Made by a program: the position numbers and the translations under genes. 64,000 nucleotides of DNA, taken from NCBI GenBank assembly GCA_964619535.1, contig CAZUEX010000001.1, positions 124,001 through 188,000 on the forward strand, in the 5' to 3' direction. Each line of letters starts with the position of its first letter. The first letter of the stretch is position 1. Shown here piece by piece: positions 24,342 to 33,647 of the stretch. The DNA comes from Leptonema sp964619535. Lineage in GTDB: Bacteria > Spirochaetota > Leptospiria > Leptospirales > Leptonemataceae. Under the pieces are notes generated by a model. That model was not told the DNA's origin and ran no database searches. It saw nothing but the letters and a program-made list of their open reading frames with translations.

Positions 24342-27300
24342 ACCGAGAAGGCCTGCAAACCATCCGCTCCATCATCAAGGCGAAGAGAGCCGAGATAGGA
24401 GAGACCCATCATTGGGCGACCGGTGCCTTTCGGAAAACCTCCGACGGCTGGCAGAAAGTCTCGCAAAGCCTCGACAGCTTTAATCGCAAGGATGCGCTCC
24501 AGCAACGCCGCCGAGAGCGAAATCGCGAGAACGCACGACGCCTTGAACACCGTGTTTCTGTTCTTCAGGAGTGGGCCGACGATCCCGAGAAAGCGGCAGA
24601 GGCCTGGAAAGGTTATCCGGAGGTTCAGAGGTTCGGCGCCGCTGCGGCCGTAAAGGCAGAACTCAAGCTCGCAAAGAAACTGCTTCGCCACTACAAGCTC
24701 GATCGATCGGCTGAAAACAAGGGGAAGAAAGAATACCTCGAGGACATGAGGGACATCCTCCGCTCGGAGGCAGAGGACCGCGTTCGCGGGCGATACGCAA
24801 CCATCATTGATCGGATGCAGGAACGGCTCGATGAATTGGACGGCCGCGAAGTCGAACTGACAGAGGAAGAGGCCATCGAGCGCGAAACCCTTTCGGACAA
24901 GATCGAATCCGCCGAAGCCCGAATGGAATCGGCCGTTGAACGCGAGCTGGTCCGTGTTGACTCTATGATCGCCGGCATGGATCAGGAATCCCTCGAAAGA
25001 CAGGTAGATCGAGTCTTCGCTCGTGAGAACTCCGGACCATTGGGCAAGCTCCTCGTTAAGTATCCGAACGAGGCTCGCTACGATGATGTCAGCAAGCGAC
25101 TGAAGACGATCGAAAGCGAGAGGCGGGAGGCGAACCGCCGCAGGCAGTCGATCGGAAAGCGTCTGCGTATTCAGCGAAGCGGGATCGGCCAGACCGTCTT
25201 CACCGTGGTCAAGGCCCGGCCGGTAAAATATTTCAAGCGTATTCCTACAGGTAACCCGAAACGGCCCTGGCGATACTTTTACAACGAAGATGAGTGGAAG
25301 ACTTACGAGAAGAAGCAGAAGATTATTCAAGCGGCCGTGCAGGAAGCGCGTGAATCACCACATGGTCCGGAAACGATCGGCGATCTCACCGTTGACGTCC
25401 ATGGAAAGGCCATCGTCGTACGGGGCGAAACGAAGAAGCACGTCGATCTGCTACGCAAGATCCGCGAAACCCTCGGCATCGGCGGATGGAACGATGCTCT
25501 AAAGGCGTGGGTGTTTCCGGGAAGTAGGCGAGCGGAAGTCGTCCATTATCTCAAAGAAGGGTTGCTCTCTCGCTCTGCCCCCTTGCCGCCAGTGGCGGAT
25601 TTCGTTCGTGAATCCCTCGGGCCGGCCGCGGATAACGAACAACGTAAGCTCCCCTTGTGGGCGGTCGATCAGGAAGAAGCTCAAAGGCTGTTTGCTGCGA
25701 CAGGCCTTGACTTGCGCGGTTATACGCACGTCCTTGAGAATTATGCCTTGAAGCATATTGTGAAAGAGCATGGAAACGCCGCCACTGAGGCTTCGAGGGG
25801 ACAGACCGGCATTACGCCCGACGACCTTGCGCTCATTCCCGAGATACTCCGGTCACCGGATTCGGTAAGGCTTTCAACGACCTCGACGGGGATCGGCCTT
25901 CCCGCTATCATCTACGAGAAAAAGATCGGAGGGAAAGTCACGTTCGTTGAAGAAGTGCGAACAGGGAAACGAGAGCTTGTGCCGAAAAGCATGTATAAGG
26001 TCGGCGGGGGCGAGTCGATGGACCCAGAAGGCCCCCCGCTCTTTACGTCCGAAACCACTCCCCCACCTGCATCCAATATAGACCCGATAGGACCCGAACG
26101 TCAAGCCGAAAAGCCTGGAGCCGACGTGGGATCTTCCACTCTGGGAGGACGGAAAGCCATACAGGAGGCCATTGCGGAGGTCAAGGAATCCCTTGCTCCC
26201 GCTCTGGCCGACCTGTTCGGCCCGGTGCCAGCGGTTCCCGAGAAGACACTGAAGCCCGGATCAGAAAAGGAAATCCGTGACGTGGCTGTGGATGATTACC
26301 GGTCCGAGCATTACCGGTTCGCTGATACCGGTTACATCGCTGGCAGCCGCAAGGAGGCCGCAGCGTCTATGATCCGCCGAGCTGCGCGGGATGGAAAACA
26401 GGTGGCCGTTGAGCACATCGATTGGTCGGATCTGGAGAAGAATCCCAGGGAAGCGGAGAAGGTAATCGTCAAAGCCCACCTGTTCGGCGAGGTGGATTGG
26501 AGCGGCCTGAAGGAGAAAGGAATGGAGCCAGCGGCCGGATTTCTCGTCAGCAAGATCTATGGGACTATTCCAAAGGCGCCAGCCGAGTCCACGCCGGCAG
26601 CTCGCTATTTCTATACCAAAGCTCTCGGTGATCTGCGGTTGCGCATGGAATCCAGACGGACCGTTGCCGAGGTCCTCGAAACGCTGGAGGAGATCCGCCA
26701 GGAATTTTCGGGAGCCACGTTATCCGAAGAAGAGCAGGCCGAATATGATGCTATCACGAAAGAATACCAGGAAACGACCCGAGGATGGCAGGAATTCCAA
26801 CGCTATCGAGATGCGTCCTGGAAGAAAGTCCAGGACATTCAAAAGCAGATCTATGACTACGAGCGCGTCCGTCGGCGCCGTCGCGGGAAGCTAACTCCCG
26901 AGGAGGAACGTGACCTTGCAAGACTGAACGCTGCCAGAGATCAGGCCAGAGAGGATCATATCAATGATCCGAAGCTCAAGGAACTCAAGGCCTTCTATGA
27001 AGTTACGGCCATCAAGGATGGCCCCACTACCTACTTTACATCGCCATTTCGAAAGCAGCGGGCAGAGATTATGGAACGGGCCGAGAAGGTCAAGAAAGCT
27101 GCTCGAGAAAGGCACATGCAGACCGAGCTGTACAAGACATGGGCTTCGCTTGGCAGCGATTTCTTTACAACAATTCACTTCCGTCGTAACCCAAAATCTG
27201 CATTTGCCCGACACGTTACTGCGGCGAAGAGCGGTAGTATTCGGGACTGGTCGTGGATGGAAAAGGGCAAGAAGGCCGTAAAGCAGCCCACGAAGGAGAG

Positions 27301-28444
27301 CGTACGGTTCCAGCTGAAGGTGGCTGAGAATTTTGACCGAAAAGGAGGGCGACCAGTCACCGTATCCTCCACCAAAGAACTCAAGGAGACGTTCCGGCTA
27401 AGGGACATCCAATCAGGCAATTGGGTATTGCGTGACATGGCATCGGCACAATTTCATACGCAAAAGACAGCCGAGTCTTTCGCCGATCTGGCAGACATTC
27501 TGCAAATAGATGATCATGACATTTCTCTGGGCGGAGAACTGGCGATGGCATTCGGTGCGCGAGGGCGAGGAGGGAAGTTCGGGCCGGCTCCCGTAGCGCA
27601 TTATGAAACCGTCCATCGTGTCATCAACCTCACGAAGATGGGCGGCGGAGGCTCTCTCGCACATGAATGGTTTCACGCTATGGATAACCTGATCGCAGCG
27701 AAGGAGGGCAAGGACTGGAGTGAGTTTGCCTCTGACAAAGCAAAGGATATCAAGCATCCGCTCGTGCGTGAAAAATTCAGCGCCCTTATGGATACGATCC
27801 TTTCGGGGGATGTTCCTGAGACTACCAGTGTCCCATATACGCCTGAAGACGTTCGCGACGCTCCCACGAATATCCGAAGACGGTTCGCCAATCCCGAATC
27901 CATGACGCCAGAGGAGATGATCCGGCAGGTGAGAGAAAGCTTGAGACTCGACGAACTCGAAGGGAAGGCGTTCAAGCAAATGACGAAGTACGAGAAGAAG
28001 AGAATCCGCAACGGTCGGCAGTGGATCGGGCTCGTGGCAGCGTATTTCGGCAAGAATCCCGCCGGAGGATCTCTGGCTGTGCCCACCGGCAAAATGCTCT
28101 CCTCGTTTGTTGCGGAGGCGCGCCTTCTTGACAGCGGGAAGAAGACGTACTGGTCGTCGGAACGCGAGTTGGCCGCCCGCGCATTCCAATCCTACGTCGA
28201 GGACAAACTGTCTGGAAGCGGCAGAAGAAATGACTATCTATCGAGCATGGCGGATAACCTCTTCTACCGCTCCGAAGGCGTTAAGCCATTTCCGGAGGGA
28301 ACCGAACGGCAGAGGATCAATCGGGCCTTCGATGAACTGTTCGCGGCTATGAGGTCAAGCGGGTATTTCAAAGAGATGCGGCAGTTCGGGAAATCATTCT
28401 TCGCACGGATCATCAAGAGCGAACGGGCACGAAAAGCCGGTTGA
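24338..28444 (+). CDS. Large polyvalent protein with PBECR-type and LPD1-type domains, 1368 aa
   Basis: Polyvalent proteins are long fusions packaged into the head and delivered with DNA. Residues about 10-45 have a K-T-x-D-G-W module (GAFRKTSDGWQKV). A charged helical region runs to about 300. Residues about 467-560 (ENYALKHIVKEHGN, then RGQTGITPDDLALIPEIL, IYEKKIGGKVTFVEEV) form a PBECR-type nuclease domain. Residues about 1021-1120 (RDIQSGNWVLRDM; SLGGELAMAFGARGRGGKFG; SLAHEWFHAMDN) form an LPD1-type domain ending in a HExxH-like HEWFH site. Coiled coils link them. The region may protect incoming DNA against host defence. Confidence 0.75.
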   Translation: MNREGLQTIRSIIKAKRAEIGETHHWATGAFRKTSDGWQKVSQSLDSFNRKDALQQRRRERNRENARRLEHRVSVLQEWADDPEKAAEAWKGYPEVQRFGAAAAVKAELKLAKKLLRHYKLDRSAENKGKKEYLEDMRDILRSEAEDRVRGRYATIIDRMQERLDELDGREVELTEEEAIERETLSDKIESAEARMESAVERELVRVDSMIAGMDQESLERQVDRVFARENSGPLGKLLVKYPNEARYDDVSKRLKTIESERREANRRRQSIGKRLRIQRSGIGQTVFTVVKARPVKYFKRIPTGNPKRPWRYFYNEDEWKTYEKKQKIIQAAVQEARESPHGPETIGDLTVDVHGKAIVVRGETKKHVDLLRKIRETLGIGGWNDALKAWVFPGSRRAEVVHYLKEGLLSRSAPLPPVADFVRESLGPAADNEQRKLPLWAVDQEEAQRLFAATGLDLRGYTHVLENYALKHIVKEHGNAATEASRGQTGITPDDLALIPEILRSPDSVRLSTTSTGIGLPAIIYEKKIGGKVTFVEEVRTGKRELVPKSMYKVGGGESMDPEGPPLFTSETTPPPASNIDPIGPERQAEKPGADVGSSTLGGRKAIQEAIAEVKESLAPALADLFGPVPAVPEKTLKPGSEKEIRDVAVDDYRSEHYRFADTGYIAGSRKEAAASMIRRAARDGKQVAVEHIDWSDLEKNPREAEKVIVKAHLFGEVDWSGLKEKGMEPAAGFLVSKIYGTIPKAPAESTPAARYFYTKALGDLRLRMESRRTVAEVLETLEEIRQEFSGATLSEEEQAEYDAITKEYQETTRGWQEFQRYRDASWKKVQDIQKQIYDYERVRRRRRGKLTPEEERDLARLNAARDQAREDHINDPKLKELKAFYEVTAIKDGPTTYFTSPFRKQRAEIMERAEKVKKAARERHMQTELYKTWASLGSDFFTTIHFRRNPKSAFARHVTAAKSGSIRDWSWMEKGKKAVKQPTKESVRFQLKVAENFDRKGGRPVTVSSTKELKETFRLRDIQSGNWVLRDMASAQFHTQKTAESFADLADILQIDDHDISLGGELAMAFGARGRGGKFGPAPVAHYETVHRVINLTKMGGGGSLAHEWFHAMDNLIAAKEGKDWSEFASDKAKDIKHPLVREKFSALMDTILSGDVPETTSVPYTPEDVRDAPTNIRRRFANPESMTPEEMIRQVRESLRLDELEGKAFKQMTKYEKKRIRNGRQWIGLVAAYFGKNPAGGSLAVPTGKMLSSFVAEARLLDSGKKTYWSSERELAARAFQSYVEDKLSGSGRRNDYLSSMADNLFYRSEGVKPFPEGTERQRINRAFDELFAAMRSSGYFKEMRQFGKSFFARIIKSERARKAG

Positions 28445-28511
28445 GCAGGAATCGGTTTACGTTCGCCATGTAGGGCCTGAAATGTCCTTCAACCAGGTGA
28501 CCCGTGGTCGG

Positions 28512-28541
28512 CCCCGCCTGTAATAGGAGGGGTATCATTTT
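28512..28541 (+). terminator. Weak rho-independent terminator candidate
   Basis: CCCCGCCT-gtaat-AGGAGGGG forms a stem with one G-A mismatch, followed by TATCATTTT. The T-tract is interrupted, so activity is uncertain. It lies after the large polyvalent gene and before a convergent minus-strand gene. Confidence 0.35.
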
Positions 28542-28550
28542 CCAGTCCAT

Positions 28551-28868
28551 TCAGCAGACGACTGGTTGGCTATCCCCTGAATGCTGCAAGCCAAGGTAGA
28601 GGGCCGATTCAATGATCTGCTTGATGGATTCGCTACAGTGGACGATGCGCAACTGATCCAAGAGGGTCTTGCCCCTGATGGCGATCATCTTGCCGAATAG
28701 AGCATTCGAGAAAGAGCTGTTTATCGAGCGGACATCCGAAAAGTCAAATACAATGATATCGCCATGTTCTAATGCGGGCACGACCCTTCCTTTCATGAAG
28801 TCGAAGGCCTTGTCCCCGTTTGTGCAAATACGACCAAATTCGTCGTACATTCTGAATTCAGTGACCAT
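28551..28868 (-). CDS. STAS-like (DUF4325) protein, 105 aa
   Basis: It has the STAS-like shape: strand IIVFDFSDVRSINSSFSNAL, then helix FGKMIAIRGKTLLDQLRIV. The family resembles anti-anti-sigma factors, and the usual phosphorylatable Ser lies in the VRSINSS turn. The start at 28868 is chosen because the upstream codons lie within the neighbouring gene. It overlaps the end of that gene by 11 bases. The two form a probable signalling pair. Confidence 0.6.
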   Translation of the reverse strand: MVTEFRMYDEFGRICTNGDKAFDFMKGRVVPALEHGDIIVFDFSDVRSINSSFSNALFGKMIAIRGKTLLDQLRIVHCSESIKQIIESALYLGLQHSGDSQPVVC

Positions 28869-29823
28869 CAAAGATCCTCCCGATTCCATCGACATGACCG
28901 CCGATGCCGATCTCATTTTTCTTTTTCGTCAGTTCGACAAAGAAATTTCGAATAGCAGAACGCTGGATTTCAATAGAACACAGGGTTCCCTGGAAGCGAG
29001 CGTTTTTTCCAAGCGGGCGGACCCCACGGCCAGTGGAATAAATGCCGGTTCCTGAGACAAGCAAAAACCTTCCCCCATAATCCTCGGCTATATGCTTCAG
29101 GAGAGTAAGGCCGACGCCAGCATTGGACGAGTCCCCCCATCCGCTAGCTCCAAAACGAGACGATACCTCTTTTTGCATTGCGTAGGAAACTGCCTCGGTG
29201 TCGGGGGTGGAGGCAGTGACTGTCGTGGATCCACGTCTAACGAAGCTTTCCTTTATCCCGCAGCCGGGATCAGCGATGGCAATGGCAGTGAACTGCTCGT
29301 AGCGTTGAGCCATACAGAACCCGCGCGCAAAGGCATGCTGGACAACGTTGTTGCCCAACTCTGTCACTGCATAGATCACCTGGTCAAAGGGGCTCGTCTC
29401 TCCCGTATCGCCACTGTCCGCAAGGTGGGGGAAGAGGCAGCCGGCGATGCGCTCGGCGATGTTGTCAACCGAATCGTCATCTTCTCCTCCGATTCCGACA
29501 AGCGGAACAAAGCGCTTCCCTTCAGGGCGTCGATGGAATGATTCGTTAAGCTCAATGCCACAATGCTCGAAGAAGTCCATCCTCTGGAGGTATGTGAAAG
29601 CATTACTCCTCATGACGGATTGGTCAATGGAGACCTTCTTGCCATTGTCCATCCATTTGTAGATTCGTGTGATGAGGGCAACGATCCCGACCGGCTCCAA
29701 AAACGAACATTCTCCCAGGTCAAGAACAACATTACTGAATGGTTCCTGAGGGGAGAGAATCCCCAGCAGGTTCTCAATGGAACCGCTAACGACGCGGGAG
29801 GGAACCTTGATATGGACGGACAT
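28858..29823 (-). CDS. STAS plus GHKL ATPase (anti-sigma-like) fusion, 321 aa
   Basis: The N-terminal part (about 25-90) is STAS-like (VVLDLGECSFLEPVGIVALI). The C-terminal half is a RsbW/SpoIIAB-type HATPase_c domain: N-box VTELGNNVVQHA, G1-box IADPGCGI, G2-box AGVGLTLLKHIAEDYGG. The pair with the 28551 gene resembles partner-switching regulators. The ATG at 29823 is preceded by AGGGTGAT. It is alone on the minus strand between tail and polyvalent genes, hence likely cargo. Confidence 0.7.
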   Translation of the reverse strand: MSVHIKVPSRVVSGSIENLLGILSPQEPFSNVVLDLGECSFLEPVGIVALITRIYKWMDNGKKVSIDQSVMRSNAFTYLQRMDFFEHCGIELNESFHRRPEGKRFVPLVGIGGEDDDSVDNIAERIAGCLFPHLADSGDTGETSPFDQVIYAVTELGNNVVQHAFARGFCMAQRYEQFTAIAIADPGCGIKESFVRRGSTTVTASTPDTEAVSYAMQKEVSSRFGASGWGDSSNAGVGLTLLKHIAEDYGGRFLLVSGTGIYSTGRGVRPLGKNARFQGTLCSIEIQRSAIRNFFVELTKKKNEIGIGGHVDGIGRIFDGH

Positions 29824-29907
29824 TTCTATCACCCTGTCTTGTATCCATGATTCTGTCAATCCTTTTGAGTCGCTCCACCGATAGACGGCACTATGCGATA
29901 GTGGGGC

Positions 29908-30648
29908 GTGCTCCTCGTCTACACGACGCCTCCCGACCTCATCGTACTGGCCTGGCTGGAAGTACACCTACCGCCTCTGCTTGCAGCTCGGGGCATTTCT
30001 GCGCGGATCATGCTCGGGCACCCGCTTTTCACCGAGGAGCCCCACCAATCTGGTGTAGACGCACAATGGCCTGCCCTCGGCGTAGAACACCCACGCGACA
30101 TCACCGATTACACTATCGGCAGCGGATTCAATGAGTTTTCTCCGGGCGCTGATTTTCAGGGAGTCCTGAACTCCCTGCGAGAGATCCCGCAGTATCGCCG
30201 ATCGGCGCCTGATTCCGTGCTCGATCAGCTCTCGCGTGCGCGCAAAGTTCAAAAATGGCATCACCACGTTAGGTCCGAGGTGATCATCGCTGGCTTCGCC
30301 TCTGGCGGCACCGGACGGGCTACGCAGCGCATCATGTATGAGATCGTCGAAGGGCTCATCCCGGCGATGCAGCATGATATTCAAGAACAGGTTCATGGGG
30401 TGAAGGTGCTGCCTCAATCAGATCACCAGACTCACCTGACGAGCGACCAGTTCGCAACGCAGATGTGGGGTTTTGAGATACCCCTCCAGATATCTCAGGT
30501 ACGCCAAACGTTCCGCGAAAAACCCACTCACCCCTTCACCGATAAAATCAAGTTTGATATCCATTTCTCAGGCTCTCGGACGCAGTTCGGTCCCACGAAG
30601 GGCATGTTCGATTTTGGAGCGGGAGGATCAAGTGGCAGCGACGACTGA
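29908..30648 (+). CDS. Neck/tail-terminator-like structural protein, 246 aa
   Basis: GTG start. It precedes the small gene and tail sheath. The N-terminal part is alpha/beta-like (LLVYTTPPDLIVLAWLEVHL) and the C-terminal half has VRSEVIIAGFASGGTGRATQ followed by beta-type strands, ending in a Gly/Ser tail. Position right before sheath and tube points to a tail terminator or neck protein. No firm family match. Confidence 0.5.
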   Translation: MLLVYTTPPDLIVLAWLEVHLPPLLAARGISARIMLGHPLFTEEPHQSGVDAQWPALGVEHPRDITDYTIGSGFNEFSPGADFQGVLNSLREIPQYRRSAPDSVLDQLSRARKVQKWHHHVRSEVIIAGFASGGTGRATQRIMYEIVEGLIPAMQHDIQEQVHGVKVLPQSDHQTHLTSDQFATQMWGFEIPLQISQVRQTFREKPTHPFTDKIKFDIHFSGSRTQFGPTKGMFDFGAGGSSGSDD

Positions 30649-30811
30649 AGACAAAGCTCCGGCGAAGGGTAGTAAGAAGCCTCCGAGCATGGATGCGTTT
30701 CTCGCCACGCAAAAGGGGGTAACCCCTACGCTTGAGGCACTGTTCAAATCCCGCGCACGCCATGCGAAGCCCGAGCAGTACGACGAGATCTTTAAGGGGC
30801 TCTGGAGGTAA
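30632..30811 (+). CDS. Small tail-region protein, 59 aa
   Basis: GTG at 30632 follows GGGAGGATCAA, an excellent ribosome site, and overlaps the previous gene by 17 bases. The product is Lys/Ala-rich at the start (AATTEDKAPAKGSKKPPSMD) and helical later, ending IFKGLW. Two bases separate it from the sheath gene. No family is recognised. Confidence 0.5.
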   Translation: MAATTEDKAPAKGSKKPPSMDAFLATQKGVTPTLEALFKSRARHAKPEQYDEIFKGLWR

Positions 30812-30813
30812 GC

Positions 30814-32595
30814 ATGGGCATTCCTGCTGTCAGTTTTCTCGGGCGGTCGTTTCGAATTCCTGGTTCGCGTGCGGCTTTCCGGACTCAGCCCGGCGAGTCG
30901 GGCATAAGCCCCGAGTTGAACACACTTATCCTGATAGGTGAGTCGGATAACGGCTGGTTCCACGGAACAGAGACCTATGCCGAAGGTCAGCGGTTTATGG
31001 AATTTGGCACGTTTGCCGAGGCGAGAGCTGTTCTCCGATCGGGGACTCTGCTTGATGCTATCAAGGCAGCATTTGCTCCGTCGAAAGACGAGCGTTTCGC
31101 GGCCGGGCCGCAGCTCATTCGCGCTTTGTGCGTATCGAAAAACGTCGCGGCGACCGCAAACATTCCCCATGATGGCAGCGCCACCTACGTAGCCACGCAT
31201 GTCGTTCCAGGGCCTTACGCAAACGATGTGCGCTTCCGCGTGTCCAATGCGGGAGAACGTCTGGAAGTCATTACCCCGGAAGGCTCGAACACGGCCTCTG
31301 GACTCAATGCTGTCGACCTGACCCTCCTTTACACTGGCGACGCCGCAACAGCGGTCTTCGCGTATGACGGAACAACTTTTACGGTTACGCTTACCGGCCA
31401 GTCCGATGGTACTGAAAGCCTTTCAATCGCGACCAAAGAGGGTTGGACCATCGGCGATCTCGCTGAACGCATCAATGGATTCTCCGGTTATACAGCCACG
31501 ATCGAATCGAATCCCGACGTGAAGGTCGCTGACCTTGACCATTATAGCGCTGTCGATGCGAAGAGCCTCGTTTCTATTCGAGCACAGCTGGCCCGCCAGA
31601 TCAAAGCACTTTTCGATTTCGGCAATATCGCAGTCACTGTAACCGGAGCGAGAAAGAAGCTCTCCGATCAGCTGTCTTTTCAATTCCTCTCGGGCGGTGC
31701 GACCGCGGCTGCCGATCCGGCCGACTACCTGACGGCCATAGATGCAGCGTTCGATCGTCTGTCCGGCTTCTATGTTAACGTATGCACACCCATAGCGGCC
31801 GTGAACGCCTATCTGTTCGAGCGGCAAAAGCACGGGATGACTCCCGACGGCTCGAATGAGCGATTTGTCGGTGGCGGTGCGGCTACTGCTACGGATTTCG
31901 CTACGCGCTGTGCTGACGCTAAGGCAATCAACAGCGAAGGTGGCGTGTACGGCGGAGTACCCGTTGAGCTGTACCGGGCCGACGGCCTTACGAAGAAGAT
32001 CTTTGACCCGTGGATGCTCGCTGTTCTGCATAACGCAGGAAAAGCCGCGACAAACGTCCGTGAGAGCATGCTCTACAAGGATCTCAACGTTCTGTCTCTG
32101 CCGGAAAAGCTCACGTCGACGCAGCTCAACAAAGCGATCGATTCGGGGCTCCTCGTTGCCGACCTGAAGCCGGACACCGGCGCCGCAAAGATCACGCTGG
32201 ATTGCACGACCTACCAGAAAGCTGACTTGATCCGGAACAAAGCTCAGACGATGTGTCTCGGCCTTGCCCTCGTCAGGGATTTCCGGCTCTGGCTCCAGAA
32301 TCAGTATCTGGGCGAAACGCCGACTGACCCTGATGCGTTCGACGGATCTTTCACCGACGCCGACATTCGGACGGCCGTATCTAACCGCTTCCGGTTCACT
32401 TATGTGGAGAGGAACGGATGGCTAACCCGGAATATCTATACCGGTGAAGCGGCGTTCGATCAGAATTTCGAGATTCTCCGGGATGGCAATGTGATCTATT
32501 TCAAGTTCGCAGACGGCAATCTCGTCACCTCGCTCGATTTCATTTTCTCGCTTCTGAACCTTGGAGTGGTCAGAGGTTCGAGTACGGGAGCATAA
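30814..32595 (+). CDS. Contractile tail sheath protein, 593 aa
   Basis: The pattern fits phage sheath proteins: an N-terminal PGESGISPELNTLILIG, extra beta domains inserted in the middle (about 120-260) and a conserved C-terminal part with NGWLTRNIYTGEAAFDQNF and SLDFIFSLLNLGVVRGSS, as in sheath C-termini that interlock adjacent rings. The next gene is a tail tube. Sheath contraction drives DNA injection. Its presence defines a myovirus-type tail. Confidence 0.85.
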   Translation: MGIPAVSFLGRSFRIPGSRAAFRTQPGESGISPELNTLILIGESDNGWFHGTETYAEGQRFMEFGTFAEARAVLRSGTLLDAIKAAFAPSKDERFAAGPQLIRALCVSKNVAATANIPHDGSATYVATHVVPGPYANDVRFRVSNAGERLEVITPEGSNTASGLNAVDLTLLYTGDAATAVFAYDGTTFTVTLTGQSDGTESLSIATKEGWTIGDLAERINGFSGYTATIESNPDVKVADLDHYSAVDAKSLVSIRAQLARQIKALFDFGNIAVTVTGARKKLSDQLSFQFLSGGATAAADPADYLTAIDAAFDRLSGFYVNVCTPIAAVNAYLFERQKHGMTPDGSNERFVGGGAATATDFATRCADAKAINSEGGVYGGVPVELYRADGLTKKIFDPWMLAVLHNAGKAATNVRESMLYKDLNVLSLPEKLTSTQLNKAIDSGLLVADLKPDTGAAKITLDCTTYQKADLIRNKAQTMCLGLALVRDFRLWLQNQYLGETPTDPDAFDGSFTDADIRTAVSNRFRFTYVERNGWLTRNIYTGEAAFDQNFEILRDGNVIYFKFADGNLVTSLDFIFSLLNLGVVRGSSTGA

Positions 32596-32598
32596 CCG

Positions 32599-33030
32599 AT
32601 GACACCTGCCGAAATCAAGAACCCCGATGTCCTGACTGGATGCGATGCTCGCGTGAAGGTGAACGGGGCCATCGCCGGCTTCCTCAAGAATATCCAGCTC
32701 AGCGTGAACGTTAACCAGCAACCAGTAGAAGCTGTCGGCTACTTTAAGCCGCGAGGATTCAAGGCGACGCGTTGGAGCGGTGAGTGCACAGCGGAATTCC
32801 ATATCCTCACGGTGAAGCAGGAAGGTGTGGTGGCATTACCCACGGATACGCCTGAAGAGGCCTCTCGACCATACTTTATCGAAATCGTTCAACCGAGTAC
32901 GGGGAAGCGTATTGCGAATGCTATCGCTATCATCAACACGAAGGATTTCACTATCTCAACGAACGAACTGTCCGGCCGCCGGTGTGGGTTTGTGCTGCAA
33001 GACCTTTCCGAGCTTGAGGGCTTTAACTGA
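32599..33030 (+). CDS. Tail tube protein, 143 aa
   Basis: It lies three bases after the sheath gene. The length and beta-rich course (CDARVKVNGAIAGFLKNIQL; WSGECTAEFHILTVKQEGV; SGRRCGFVLQDL) match P2/Mu-type contractile tail tube proteins. It polymerises around the tape measure inside the sheath. A strong hairpin follows it. Confidence 0.75.
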   Translation: MTPAEIKNPDVLTGCDARVKVNGAIAGFLKNIQLSVNVNQQPVEAVGYFKPRGFKATRWSGECTAEFHILTVKQEGVVALPTDTPEEASRPYFIEIVQPSTGKRIANAIAIINTKDFTISTNELSGRRCGFVLQDLSELEGFN

Positions 33031-33032
33031 TT

Positions 33033-33071
33033 TTATCGGACGCGTGAGACGTTTCTCACGGAATCCGATAA
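33033..33071 (+). promoter_or_regulatory. Long intergenic hairpin between tube and chaperone genes
   Basis: TTATCGGA (33033-33040) pairs with TCCGATAA (33064-33071), and CGTGAGA (33043-33049) pairs with TCTCACG (33054-33060), with a CGTT loop and a small internal bulge. No U-tract follows, so it is more likely an mRNA processing or stability element that sets tube versus chaperone ratio than a terminator. Partial attenuation is another option. Confidence 0.55.
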
Positions 33072-33083
33072 ACGAGGATAACC

Positions 33084-33647
33084 ATGACCATCCTGAATCC
33101 GGATAAACGCTTTACGATCAACGTGGGAGGGATGGTCTTTTTCGGATCATATCCCACACCACGAGTTGATATCGAGATCGACGTTGCGGTTGCTCAGAAG
33201 CTGAACGGACTCAAGCAGGAGCACGTGCCAGACGAAACGTACCTCTACGCGCTCATCTGCGTGACGCTTAACCGCGTGATTGAGCGGTGGCCGAAAGAAC
33301 TGGAGCAATACGCGGGCCACATCGAGGACTGCTTTGACACGGAACTCGTTCAAGAGATCTACTCGGAATACAGAAAGAGCTTTAACGACTTCCGGGCCTC
33401 GTTAAAAAAAAATGGCGACCCCGCAAGCGCTCTACAGCGAGGAAGTGATCCAGGACCTCTGCCTGATGCAGGAGTTCAAAATACTCCCGAACGGACAGAC
33501 GCTCCTCGATCTGTGGCCGGAACAGAAACGCTTTTTGCTGATGGCGAGAGCGGTCCACGGAGATCTGAGCCAGATCTATCAGAAGGAAGCAGCCCGCATA
33601 CGCCTGGAGGTCGTCGACTCCGCAGAGCCCATCGACCTCATGCCTGA
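33084..33647 (+). CDS. Tail assembly chaperone, first reading frame, 187 aa
   Basis: Residues 1-109 form a compact domain (TINVGGMVFFGSYPTPRVDI, then helical) typical of the shorter chaperone made between tail tube and tape measure. At 33402-33413 the message reads TT followed by nine A. The zero frame continues as a low-complexity Pro/Ser/Arg tail to 33647. The other frame gives a well-formed second domain. A minority of ribosomes is expected to slip there. Confidence 0.65.
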   Translation: MTILNPDKRFTINVGGMVFFGSYPTPRVDIEIDVAVAQKLNGLKQEHVPDETYLYALICVTLNRVIERWPKELEQYAGHIEDCFDTELVQEIYSEYRKSFNDFRASLKKNGDPASALQRGSDPGPLPDAGVQNTPERTDAPRSVAGTETLFADGESGPRRSEPDLSEGSSPHTPGGRRLRRAHRPHA

